DNA of 64,000 bases, taken from assembly GCA_034422115.1 (NCBI GenBank), contig DAOUJW010000009.1, positions 124,001 through 188,000 of the forward strand, given 5' to 3'. The stretch comes from DAOUJW01 sp034422115. Its GTDB lineage: Bacteria > Chloroflexota > Dehalococcoidia > Lucifugimonadales > UBA2985. Of this stretch, positions 42,965-51,231 are shown piece by piece; the stretch's first letter is position 1; each line of letters begins with the position of its first letter. The translations under genes and the position numbers were made by a program. The notes beneath the pieces are model-generated. The model ran no database searches. It saw only the letters and a program-made list of their open reading frames with translations, and had not been told where the DNA came from.

Positions 42965-44188
42965 GTGGACTTCGACATACAGTACACCAGGGAGCAGGAG
43001 GAGTTCCGCCGGGAGGTTCGCGCCTGGCTGGACGAGAACGCCAACTGCCCGCCGGAGCTGGGCGAGATACCCATTGAGCCGGACAACATGAGCCGCGAGA
43101 TGTGGCTGTGGGCCAGGGACTTCCAGCGCAAGCTGGGCGCCAAGGGCTGGCTCTACCCCCTGTGGCCCAGGGAGTACGGCGGTGGCGGCCTCACCCAGGA
43201 CCAGGACATCATCATCAAAGAGGAGCTTCAGGAGAAGAAGTATCCCGTTGCCTACACAATGGCCAACATGGCTATGCCTGCCATCTACGTTTACGGCACT
43301 GAGGAGCAGAAGCAGCGGTTCCTTCAATCCATGCTCCAGGGCGACAAGATACCCTGGCAGCTCTTCACCGAGCCTTCCGTCGGCTCCGACCTGGCCTCTC
43401 TGATAACCAGGGCGGACAAGGACGGTGACGACTTCATCATCAACGGCCAGAAGACCTTTGTCGGCGGGCACCACGACCCGGACTACCTGTGGACGCTGGC
43501 AGTCACAGACCAGGACGCCCCCAGGCACCAGAACATCGGCGCGTTCATCATTCCCGGCGACCTTCCGGGCATCACCATCAAGACCCTTGATCTGGTGGTG
43601 AGGGAGGGCAAGCGCCTCATCTCCTTTGACGGCGTGCGTGTGCCCCGGGAGTACCTCATTGGGGAGGAGACCCAGGGATGGCGGGTGGCCCAGACCACCC
43701 TTGAGGTCGAGCACGGCGCCGCGGGTTTCGTGGAGCAGCGGGACACTTTGCTGGAGGAGGTCGTCAAATATTCAAAGGACAGCCTGCGCGGCGGGCAGCC
43801 CGTAAGCCGGGACCCCTTCGCTCAGCAGGAGCTGGTCGGCCTTCTAATTGAGTCCAACATCCAGCGGCTGCTTGGCCTGCGCAACTACCACATGTTCAAC
43901 ACCAACCAGCCGGGCACTTACCACGGCTCCCAGAACTCCCTCATCGGCAAGGACCTGACGATGAAGGCTGCGGAGCGAATACTGAACGCCCTTGGGCCAT
44001 ACGCCCTCACCAATGACGACAAGTGGGGCCCACTCGATGGACGAGTGGAGTACCACTTCCGCCACGAGCTGGCCTCCAACCACCGGGGCGGCACAACCGA
44101 CGTACAGAAGCTGATAATGGCGCGGCGCATCGGCATCAGCAGAACCCAGGAGCGCGCCGCTCCAACCCAGACGACGCAGGCCGGATAG
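42965..44188 (+). CDS. acyl-CoA dehydrogenase, tandem paralogue 3
   Basis: 407 residues. MDFDIQYTREQEEFRREVRAWL, TEPSVGSDLASLITRA, HGSQNSLIGKD and MARRIGISRTQERAAP mark it as a third copy. I choose the GTG at 42965 because it aligns with the first residues of the two paralogues and gives the same length; the frame is open to GTG 42947. Gap of 80 bases to paralogue 2, 35 to the next gene. Confidence 0.88.
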   Translation: MDFDIQYTREQEEFRREVRAWLDENANCPPELGEIPIEPDNMSREMWLWARDFQRKLGAKGWLYPLWPREYGGGGLTQDQDIIIKEELQEKKYPVAYTMANMAMPAIYVYGTEEQKQRFLQSMLQGDKIPWQLFTEPSVGSDLASLITRADKDGDDFIINGQKTFVGGHHDPDYLWTLAVTDQDAPRHQNIGAFIIPGDLPGITIKTLDLVVREGKRLISFDGVRVPREYLIGEETQGWRVAQTTLEVEHGAAGFVEQRDTLLEEVVKYSKDSLRGGQPVSRDPFAQQELVGLLIESNIQRLLGLRNYHMFNTNQPGTYHGSQNSLIGKDLTMKAAERILNALGPYALTNDDKWGPLDGRVEYHFRHELASNHRGGTTDVQKLIMARRIGISRTQERAAPTQTTQAG

Positions 44189-44223
44189 CCTCATACGACA
44201 AAGAGCAAAGGAAGGAGACGAGC

Positions 44224-45360
44224 ATGGACCTGTCATTGACAACGGCGCAGGAGATACTGAGAGACTCGGCCAGGGACTTCCTCGCGCAGGAGTGCCCTCG
44301 CAGCTTCGTGAAGGAAGTGGATGAGAGCGAGACCGGGTTCTCCCCAGAGCTGTGGCAGAAGATGGCGGAGCTGGGCTGGATTGGGATGGTCATCCCGGAG
44401 GAGTACGGCGGCGGCGGCAACAGCTTCATGGACCTGGCCGTCCTCTACGAAGAGATGGGCTCGGCGTGCATAAGCTCGCCGCATCACTCCTCGGTAATTC
44501 TGGGCGGTCTGGCTCTGCTGGACGCCGGAAGCGACCAGCAGAAGCGCGACATTCTCCCGTCCGTTGCCAGTGGACAGCGCATCCTTGCCTTCGCCCACAC
44601 GGAGCCAGACTACGGCTGGGGCGCGGAGTCCATCAACCTACCGGCTACTCGCAGGAACGGCGGCTTTGTCCTCAACGGGACCAAGCTGTTCGTCCTGGAC
44701 GCGCAGGTGGCCGACCAGCTGGTGGTGGTTGCCCGAACAGGCTCCGGCGGCTCTCCTGAAGAGGGCGTCACCCTATTCCTGGTGGACAAGAACACGCCCG
44801 GCGTGTCATCCCGCATTGTGAGCGGCTGGACCGGCGACAAGATGAACGAGGTTGTCTTCGACAACGTGGAAGTCTCGGAGTCGGCGGTCATAGGACAGGT
44901 CGGCGGCGGCTGGCCCACCGTGGAGCGCGTACTGGATAGAGGCGGAATCGCCATGTGCGCCTACATCGTCGGCGGCCTGCAGCGCCTCCTGGACATCACC
45001 GTGGAGTACAGCAAGAACCGCATCGCCTTCGGCGTGCCCATCGGCACCTTCCAGCGCGTGCAGGACTGGATCATCGTCATCGTCAACGACCTGGAGTCCG
45101 CCCGCTGGACAACCTACGAGGCGGTGTGGAAGCTGGACGAGAATAGACCCGACGCCGGACTCGCCATCGCCATGGCCCAGGTTGTGGCAAGCGAGGGCTA
45201 CCCCCGCAGCGCCGAGGCGTCTCACCACGTGCACGCCGGGATTGGGATTGACAAGGAGTACGGCCTGTACCTGTACACCAAGAAGGCCCGCACCCTTCTC
45301 AGCTACCTGGGAGACCCTGTACACCACCGCAAGCGAGTGGCCCGCTTCCTGGACATGTAG
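44224..45360 (+). CDS. acyl-CoA dehydrogenase, shorter FadE-like type
   Basis: 378 residues, a different acyl-CoA dehydrogenase subgroup from the three upstream: MDLSLTTAQEILRDSARDFL, IPEEYGGGGNSFMDLAVLYEEMG, the C-terminal dimer helix region RIAFGVPIGTFQRVQD and HAGIGIDKEYGLYLYTKKA. In related systems such a shorter subunit pairs with a longer one as a heteromer (for example in steroid side-chain oxidation), so it may complex with one of the paralogues. Strong AAGGAG before ATG 44224; ends the operon at the family A repeat. Confidence 0.88.
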   Translation: MDLSLTTAQEILRDSARDFLAQECPRSFVKEVDESETGFSPELWQKMAELGWIGMVIPEEYGGGGNSFMDLAVLYEEMGSACISSPHHSSVILGGLALLDAGSDQQKRDILPSVASGQRILAFAHTEPDYGWGAESINLPATRRNGGFVLNGTKLFVLDAQVADQLVVVARTGSGGSPEEGVTLFLVDKNTPGVSSRIVSGWTGDKMNEVVFDNVEVSESAVIGQVGGGWPTVERVLDRGGIAMCAYIVGGLQRLLDITVEYSKNRIAFGVPIGTFQRVQDWIIVIVNDLESARWTTYEAVWKLDENRPDAGLAIAMAQVVASEGYPRSAEASHHVHAGIGIDKEYGLYLYTKKARTLLSYLGDPVHHRKRVARFLDM

Positions 45361-45371
45361 ACCTCAGGCTC

Positions 45372-45448
45372 ACCCCCACTTTGACTCCCCCCTGAAGGGG
45401 GAGAGAATGCCCCTTCCCCAGTTTATGGGGGAAGGCTGGGATGGGGGG
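45372..45448. repeat. family A double palindrome between convergent genes
   Basis: CTCCCCCCTGAAGGGGGAG (45385-45403) and CCTTCCCCAGTTTATGGGGGAAGG (45412-45435) with flanking CACCCCCA / TGGGGGG. Second copy of the element at 11814-11900; here it separates convergent genes and could terminate both. Confidence 0.75.
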
Positions 45449-45452
45449 CCTC

Positions 45453-46277
45453 TCAGGGTACACGCGGGTAGCCTGAGATGTCGATGCCCTCGCTCAGCAG
45501 GAGATCCTCGTCGATGACTATGTTTCCGGTGAAGCTGCGCGGCTCCTTCACGCAGATGGCCACCGCCGCGTCCGCCATGATCTGCCCGTCCACGTAAGCC
45601 CCGTGCATAGCCTCCACGCCGCCGCTGTGGTACGCCGTCCCCTCGGAGGCAATGCTCCTGGCGGGAAGCAGGCCGTTGACGGCAATGTTGAGGCCGAAGG
45701 CTTCGTGGGCGAACCCCTGGGTCAAGCGGTCCAGCGCGGCCTTGCTCACGCCGCCGACGGTAAAACCGGGGTAGGCACTGGTGGCTACATCGTCATACGG
45801 CCCGCTGCCCGGGCCTTTGGACGCGCTGCCGCTGATGTTGATTATGTGACCTCCGCCCTGCTCTATCATGTGGGGCAGCACGGCGCGGCACGTCATGAAC
45901 GGCCCCCGGATGTTGACCCGGTAGGACAGGTCCCAGTGGCGTGGCTGGACCTCAAGAACGGTGCCGGGAGTATAGATGGCGGCGTTGTTCACCAGGATGT
46001 CCACCCGCCCGAACTCCTCCATAGTCCTCTTCACCATCTCCTCTATCTCCTCGTCACTGGTGACGTCGCAGCGGATGCCAATGGCCGTGCCGCCCTCGGC
46101 GCGGATGCGCTCCAGGGTGGTGTCGATGCTGCCGGATATGCGATAGTCCCCCTCCCTCTCCGTCCTGGCTCCCACAACGACGCGGGCGCCCTCCCGCGCA
46201 AACACAACGGCTATGTCCCTGCCGATGCCGCGACTGGCTCCGCTGACTATGGCTACCTTGTCATCCAGCTTTCCCAT
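45453..46277 (-). CDS. SDR-family oxidoreductase lacking the catalytic Tyr
   Basis: 274 residues, classical SDR. Cofactor motif SGASRGIGRDIA, NNAAIYTPG and the Ser in INISGSAS are present. In the active site YxxxK the Lys is in GGVSKAALDRL, but the position four before it, normally Tyr, is Gly (FTVGGVSK). Another Tyr lies ten residues before the Lys (AYPGF). So it may be a non-classical or non-catalytic SDR. Downstream of the dehydrogenase operon in the opposite direction; ends at the family A repeat. Confidence 0.85.
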   Translation of the reverse strand: MGKLDDKVAIVSGASRGIGRDIAVVFAREGARVVVGARTEREGDYRISGSIDTTLERIRAEGGTAIGIRCDVTSDEEIEEMVKRTMEEFGRVDILVNNAAIYTPGTVLEVQPRHWDLSYRVNIRGPFMTCRAVLPHMIEQGGGHIINISGSASKGPGSGPYDDVATSAYPGFTVGGVSKAALDRLTQGFAHEAFGLNIAVNGLLPARSIASEGTAYHSGGVEAMHGAYVDGQIMADAAVAICVKEPRSFTGNIVIDEDLLLSEGIDISGYPRVP

Positions 46278-46367
46278 GCGTTAGTAGAGTCTCAACCTCG
46301 GTAGTTAAGGGGCATAGCGCGCCGGATTGCCCGCAATGCACTCGGCTGTCTCAATCATTCCCAAGGG

Positions 46368-46790
46368 TCACACTCCTGTTCGCCCATCATAAATCAGTTT
46401 ATGAGACCTCAAGAAATTCCGACCTATTAGGGCAAAGTGCGGCTGGCCGCCCTGTAATAGATGAACTCCATAAAATTCACCATGGATTACCCAAGGCAAA
46501 GAGGGTATAAACATCTGAGCCAAGTACACATTGACTTCCGCAGCACCGCCAGCGCCCGAAATCCATTGTCGGTCTATCGCAATCAAATTCAATGCCGTTG
46601 CAAGCGAAGAATCAATGCAAGATTCTCTTGCCCCCGTATCCAGTAGAGCGGGATACATGTCTTTGGGAAGAAGGGGTGGTACGCCTTGCCCGGCGCGATA
46701 GTCAGGATCAAAGCCCATCTGTACTAAAACAGTCGGGCCAATTTCTGCGAGCGCATCCGGGGTAGAAGGAAAAAGGTCAACTGTTGGCAT
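46368..46790 (-). CDS. retropepsin-like aspartic protease domain protein
   Basis: 140 residues. A single retropepsin-type half: ALLDTGARESCID holds the catalytic DTGA, followed by flap-like strands and the second family motif FALIGRNFLRSHKLIYDG (hydrophobic-hydrophobic-Gly and the C-terminal strand). Works as a dimer if active. Soluble, no signal peptide. ATG at 46788-46790 lies inside the end of the upstream small gene (14-base overlap), so the pair is coupled. Family members of this bacterial clan-AA type have no known substrate. Confidence 0.75.
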   Translation of the reverse strand: MPTVDLFPSTPDALAEIGPTVLVQMGFDPDYRAGQGVPPLLPKDMYPALLDTGARESCIDSSLATALNLIAIDRQWISGAGGAAEVNVYLAQMFIPSLPWVIHGEFYGVHLLQGGQPHFALIGRNFLRSHKLIYDGRTGV

Positions 46791-47034
46791 CGACTCTCCG
46801 GTATTGAACGGAAGCCGGCAGGGTGAACACGGCTCGGCCCACCCGTCTTATCAGGTACGGGCCGCGGCCCCAACGCTCCACTGCAAACTCAGCAGCGTCC
46901 TGGAACGAATGAAAATCCCCCTCCAGCTTTCCGTTGTAAAATACCACCCAATTACCCGAGAGGTCAGCCTCAAGGAGGTTCTGCATTTTTTCGTACGCAG
47001 CAATGTTTTCCGATAAGGTAGCTACAGCGGACAC
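46777..47034 (-). CDS. small protein, partner of the retropepsin-like gene
   Basis: 85 residues. Shape: short helix (AAYEKMQNLLEADL), GNWVVFYNGKLEGDF, FQDAAEFAVERWGRGPYLIRRVG, then PASVQYRR. It resembles DUF5678-like small proteins that occur next to clan-AA aspartic proteases in cyanobacteria and Chloroflexota. GTG start with GGGAGGTGA five bases upstream. The coupled overlap with the protease gene suggests a partner, substrate or inhibitor; this is inference. Confidence 0.65.
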   Translation of the reverse strand: MSAVATLSENIAAYEKMQNLLEADLSGNWVVFYNGKLEGDFHSFQDAAEFAVERWGRGPYLIRRVGRAVFTLPASVQYRRVDANS

Positions 47035-47118
47035 TGCTTCACCTCCCGTTGTGTATGGTAGAAGTGTAAACCAACTTGGTCAGCCTGAGCAAGGCTCAGG
47101 CATTTGCCCTGAGATGGT

Positions 47119-48459
47119 CTACTCCGGCGCTTTGGGCGGTCTCGCCGACAGGATGAGCGCGAGGGCCAGCAGTATTGAGAAGGCCAGGACCGTAAACGCG
47201 AGCCTGTAGCTGCCGGTCACGTCCCGAACTGTCCCGGCGAAGATGGGGCCTATCACACCGCTTATCAGGGTTATGGGAGTCATCATCCCGCGTATGGTGC
47301 CAAACCACTTGCGCCCAAAGTACTCCGCCTGAATGGCCGGTATCAGGGGCAGCACGCCGGCGTAGGTTGGGGCATACAGCGTCAGGAAGAAGATTATCCC
47401 GGTCATACCGTCCACGTATGCGAAGAGGATTAGCCCTACGGACTGAATGCTGAAGCAGGAGGCCATGACAAAGCGCTTGGGGAAGATGTCGCCCAGCCAA
47501 GCGAAGATGACTCGGCCGGGCGCGCCTATCAGAGCCATGACGCCCAGCACCGTGCCCGCCTGGGTAAGCGACATGCCCCTCTCCTGTAGGAAGGGGATCA
47601 GGAATACGGCTATCGTGCCGGAGACGAGCTGCCTTGCGGCAAAGGTAAAGGCAACGGCGTAGAAGGCCCTGACTTTCAGAGCCTGGAGGGGCGAGAAGTT
47701 CGCCTCCTCGTCGTCCTGCGACGGTGGCGTTGCCGGCTGGGTCTGCCCCGCGGACGCAGAGGATTCGGAGGCCTCTGCTCCTCCTGCCGGGGCGGTCTGT
47801 TCGGGACTGGCAGCCCTTCTGGGTCTCTCGCCGTCGGGCAGGTAGCCGTAGGGCTCCGGTCGGTGCCTGACTATGGAGGCCAGCGGATATCCCAGGCATA
47901 GTGTAGCCAGGCCGGCCACCAGAATCCCGCTGCGCCACCCGTACTGGGAGATGAGGAAGGTGAGGGGTATGACCATAATCCCACCGAAACTCAGCCCCAG
48001 GGTGCCTATCCCCATGGCGCGGCTTCGCTTGCGGCGGAACCAGTTGGCAATGGCAACGTCCACCGCTCCACCGCCCATCCCAAAGCTCGCGCCAAGCTGC
48101 ACCATCAGTATCATCACCATGTAGAAGTAGACCAGGGACGTTGTGCGGCTCAGCAGGATGTACCCCACTCCCGTCAGCGTGATGCCAATGAACATCATTT
48201 TGCGGGGGCCAATGCGGTCGAAGAGGTATCCGGCCGGCAGCGCCATGAACCCGCCCTCCAGGCGGGAGAGGGACAGCACTCCGGCCAGGGCTGCCCGGGA
48301 CCAGCCGAACTGCTCCACCAGCGGGTTGAAGAATGCGCTGAATCCGTAGTAGCTGAAAGTGGCGAAGACCGTCCGCATCACGGTGCCAACGGCAACTATC
48401 CACCACCCGTAGAAAATGCGGGGCTGGGACCGTTCCTGCTCAGTTTCGGGCAACTGCAT
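47119..48459 (-). CDS. MFS transporter, oxalate/monocarboxylate type
   Basis: 446 residues, twelve membrane helices. Starts with FYGWWIVAVGTVM and has loop GYLFDRIGPRKMMF between helices 2 and 3, both typical of the oxalate-formate antiporter/MCT-like MFS group. The central cytoplasmic loop is long, Ala/Ser/Gln/Glu-rich. I prefer the ATG at 48459 (GGAG seven bases upstream) to the one at 48528, as the extra 23 residues are not membrane-like. Likely carries an organic acid, fitting the acyl-CoA catabolic genes nearby. Confidence 0.85.
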   Translation of the reverse strand: MQLPETEQERSQPRIFYGWWIVAVGTVMRTVFATFSYYGFSAFFNPLVEQFGWSRAALAGVLSLSRLEGGFMALPAGYLFDRIGPRKMMFIGITLTGVGYILLSRTTSLVYFYMVMILMVQLGASFGMGGGAVDVAIANWFRRKRSRAMGIGTLGLSFGGIMVIPLTFLISQYGWRSGILVAGLATLCLGYPLASIVRHRPEPYGYLPDGERPRRAASPEQTAPAGGAEASESSASAGQTQPATPPSQDDEEANFSPLQALKVRAFYAVAFTFAARQLVSGTIAVFLIPFLQERGMSLTQAGTVLGVMALIGAPGRVIFAWLGDIFPKRFVMASCFSIQSVGLILFAYVDGMTGIIFFLTLYAPTYAGVLPLIPAIQAEYFGRKWFGTIRGMMTPITLISGVIGPIFAGTVRDVTGSYRLAFTVLAFSILLALALILSARPPKAPE

Positions 48460-48608
48460 TTGTGGTCTCCAGGCAGAGGCGTCAAGGTGGCTCACCGTGA
48501 GCGGAGCGCTTCTATCGCCTGTCTGCACCGCCGATTATACAGCATCGGCTTTTGTGCTGGCTATGCCTTGAGGCCCCGGAATGAAGGCAGCCGTAAGCGC
48601 GACAGCCG

Positions 48609-49250
48609 CTACGCGCCCGCCGCCAACACCACCACCTGGGTGTCCCGCGGAAGGGACGAGGCGGTCAGCGAGAGACTGGACACCGGCGTCACGCCTCCCA
48701 CGCCCATCTCCCGGAGGAAAGGCTCTAGGGGTCCAATTTCGGCCTGAGACCCCGGGGTCTGGAAGTGCATCGGTATCACGACCCTGGGTTGTATGGCATT
48801 GATGACCTCCACGGCCTGGGCAGGCTCAAGGGTACAGCCGCCGCCCGCGGGGAGCAGCAGCACCTGCGCCTCGCTCAGGTGGCCCATGGCCCTGGCCGAC
48901 GGCGGAGCGGCCAGGTCACCAATGTGGCAGACGACTATGTCATCCAGCTCAATGAGGAACGCCGTGTTCTCGGCCACGAGGGAGTCGTCTCTGTTCAGAG
49001 AGGTGCGCAGCCCAATGATGTGCGCCCCGGATATCTGGAACTCCCCCGGTCGGGTCAGCACCCGGGGCGGCGGGTCAGCGCCAAGCCCGTCCAGATGCGA
49101 GTGATTGGCATGGGAGTTGCTGACGGTCACAATGGAGACCGACGCTTCGTAGCCCGGCAGCCCGATGTCGGGTGGATACGGGTCGGTGAGGATTGCTGCG
49201 CTCCCGGCCTCAATGCGGAAGCAGGCGTGGCCCAGCCAGGTTATGTCCAC
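48609..49250 (-). CDS. UlaG-like MBL-fold protein with altered metal site
   Basis: 213 residues, metallo-beta-lactamase fold of the COG2220 group: ITWLGHACFRIE, PGEFQISGAHIIG, CHIGDL and IPMHFQTP are intact. The usual HxHxDH in strand SHQHPDHS reads SNSHANHS, so the first His and the Asp are both Asn; some metal ligands are gone. It may bind one metal or none. Lies three bases downstream of bioY on the same strand and is probably co-transcribed. Confidence 0.8.
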   Translation of the reverse strand: MDITWLGHACFRIEAGSAAILTDPYPPDIGLPGYEASVSIVTVSNSHANHSHLDGLGADPPPRVLTRPGEFQISGAHIIGLRTSLNRDDSLVAENTAFLIELDDIVVCHIGDLAAPPSARAMGHLSEAQVLLLPAGGGCTLEPAQAVEVINAIQPRVVIPMHFQTPGSQAEIGPLEPFLREMGVGGVTPVSSLSLTASSLPRDTQVVVLAAGA

Positions 49251-49253
49251 ACC

Positions 49254-49967
49254 CTACCCGTCCCGGGGCATGTCGCCCCGGAAGTGGCGCACTATCTCCC
49301 ACGCGCCGGGCAGCACCATCCCGGCCAGCAGCAGCTTGAGGGCGTCGCCGCCTATGAAGGGGTACAGGCCTCCCTTGAGCGTCTTGTCCAGCACGTTGTC
49401 CCCCACGATGGCGTCGTAGTAGGTGAGCTCAAGCCCCGGTATCGTGGCGCCGGAGGCGATGTACCATGCCAGCCAGGGCAGGCCAACGAGGTATATGCTC
49501 ACGTTGCCCACGACCATCGCCAGCGACACCTTTGCGCGGCGGTCCCAGCCTCGCTCGGCCAGCAGGCCCACCAGGTACGCCCCAAGAATGAAGCCCACGA
49601 TGTAGCCGCCGCTTGACAGCTCCCAGACGGCGCCATCGGAACCGGACCAGGGCAGGATGAAGTGGACAGTCTTCTCGCTCAGGAAGCTGGATGAAGGGGC
49701 GAATACGGGCAGGAAGAGGCCCATGAGCATGTACACCACCATGCTCAGGCCGCCCCGCACGCTGCCCAGCGCTCCTCCCGTGACCAGTATGGCGAATGTC
49801 TGGCCTGTGATGGGCACCGTAGTGCCCGGGAATTTTATGGCGATTTGAGCGAAAACAGCCGTGAAGAGGGCAAAGCCTACAACCAGGGCTACGTCCACCA
49901 GCAGACCCCTCTGGGGGATCACGGCGTAGGCCAGGGTTGGGTGCTTGCCGGTTGACGGGACTCGCAT
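49254..49967 (-). CDS. bioY: biotin transporter BioY
   Basis: 237 residues with six membrane helices. S-component of biotin ECF transporters: conserved GTTVPITGQTFAILVTGGALGS in the first third and GGYIVGFILGAYLVG later. ATG at 49967 has AAAGGAG six bases upstream. No EcfA/EcfT genes in the window; BioY may work alone or with a shared energising module. No biotin-type regulatory site visible in its leader. Confidence 0.9.
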   Translation of the reverse strand: MRVPSTGKHPTLAYAVIPQRGLLVDVALVVGFALFTAVFAQIAIKFPGTTVPITGQTFAILVTGGALGSVRGGLSMVVYMLMGLFLPVFAPSSSFLSEKTVHFILPWSGSDGAVWELSSGGYIVGFILGAYLVGLLAERGWDRRAKVSLAMVVGNVSIYLVGLPWLAWYIASGATIPGLELTYYDAIVGDNVLDKTLKGGLYPFIGGDALKLLLAGMVLPGAWEIVRHFRGDMPRDG

Positions 49968-50040
49968 GCCACGCTCCTTTGTGAATCCAGGTACAGGCTG
50001 GCTACAGCTTAACAGAGGCATGAAACAGGGTCAATATCGC

Positions 50041-50069
50041 TTGACACCCCAACTCCCTGATGATAAATT
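50041..50069 (+). promoter_or_regulatory. promoter of hrcA
   Basis: TTGACA (50041-50046), 17-base spacer, TAAATT (50064-50069), about 45 bases before the hrcA ATG. No CIRCE inverted repeat (TTAGCACTC-N9-GAGTGCTAA) is present around it. Confidence 0.65.
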
Positions 50070-50120
50070 TCAGCAAGAGTCTAAGGGGTGGGACGTGCTG
50101 TGGACTCAGGCGGAGCCGCA

Positions 50121-51137
50121 ATGATTACTCAGCGAAAAACAGAGCTTCTCAGGACTCTAGTTGGAGACTACATCGAGTCGGCCAACCCAGTCGCCTCCGA
50201 GTCCTTTGCCCGAAAGCACTCCCTGGGCGTCAGCCCGGCCACGGTGCGAAACGACATGGCGGACCTGGAGGAGCAGGGCTACATCACCCGGCCTCATCAC
50301 TCCGCGGGCGCGGTGCCGCTGGACAAGGGGTACCGCTTCTACGTGGAGGCCATGCCCGGAGTCGAGGACCTGCCGACGAAGTCTCAGCACACCCTCCGCT
50401 ACCAGTTCACCAAGGCGGAGCGGGACATCGAGGGCTGGACGCGGCTGGCCGCCACACTGCTGGCTCAGCTGGTCAACAATGTCGCCATGGTCACCTACCC
50501 CAGGGAGTCGGAGTCCCGGGTCATGCGCATCAATCTGGTGCCCATCCAGGAGTCCGTGGCATTTCTCATCCTGGTGCTCCAGGAGGTCAAGCTCAGAAAG
50601 CAGCTCCTTACCCTCAGCGAGCCTCTCAACGGGGACGACCTGCAGCTGGTGGCCAACAAGCTGAGCGACTCCCTCTCCGGCCTGAACCGCCAGGAGGTCC
50701 TTGCCAAGACGAAGGACGCTTCACCCTTTGAGCGCACGGTCACGGAGAGCGTCGCGGACATCATGGAGGCTGAGGACAGGGCGCTCTACAGCGACCACTA
50801 CATCGAGGGGCTACGCCACCTGCTCAGCCAGCCGGAGTTCTCCGAGGGCGAGAAGGCCCGGGAGATTGTGGGCGTGCTGGAGGACAAGGACCTCCCCAGG
50901 GTGGTGCTGTCAGAGGCCCCGGAGTGGGGCCACATAAGGGTAGTGATCGGAGGGGAGAACCGGGCCACCTCCCTGCGCCCCCTGAGCATGGTGGTCTGCA
51001 GGTACGGCCTTCCCGGCGGCGGCCAGGGCTCCATTACGGCCATAGGCCCCACCAGAATGGAGTACTCCCACACCATGGCCGGCGTGCGGTTCATCTCCTC
51101 CCTGATGACAGAGCTGGTATCCCAGGTCTACGGCTGA
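50121..51137 (+). CDS. hrcA: heat-inducible transcription repressor HrcA
   Basis: 338 residues. N-terminal winged helix ITQRKTELLRTLVGDYIES and SPATVRNDMADLEEQGYI; GAF-like and dimer domains with ALYSDHYIEGLRHLL and the C-terminal IGPTRMEYSHTMAGVRFIS. Represses groE/dnaK through CIRCE and is inactive without GroEL. Here it is not beside grpE-dnaK-dnaJ, and no CIRCE is seen at its own promoter, so control of hrcA must differ or be distant. Start ATG at 50121; the open frame upstream is not supported. Confidence 0.95.
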   Translation: MITQRKTELLRTLVGDYIESANPVASESFARKHSLGVSPATVRNDMADLEEQGYITRPHHSAGAVPLDKGYRFYVEAMPGVEDLPTKSQHTLRYQFTKAERDIEGWTRLAATLLAQLVNNVAMVTYPRESESRVMRINLVPIQESVAFLILVLQEVKLRKQLLTLSEPLNGDDLQLVANKLSDSLSGLNRQEVLAKTKDASPFERTVTESVADIMEAEDRALYSDHYIEGLRHLLSQPEFSEGEKAREIVGVLEDKDLPRVVLSEAPEWGHIRVVIGGENRATSLRPLSMVVCRYGLPGGGQGSITAIGPTRMEYSHTMAGVRFISSLMTELVSQVYG

Positions 51138-51231
51138 AGTCAGTCGCAACCTCCCGGCTCTATTCGATTTACGCAACCTCAGGACGAAAGCTGAGTCTTG
51201 GTATGTCCACTCTGCGATTTGGAGACGCCGG

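Noticed and set aside
50041..50120. CIRCE operator before hrcA
   Set aside because: No TTAGCACTC-N9-GAGTGCTAA or near match was found.
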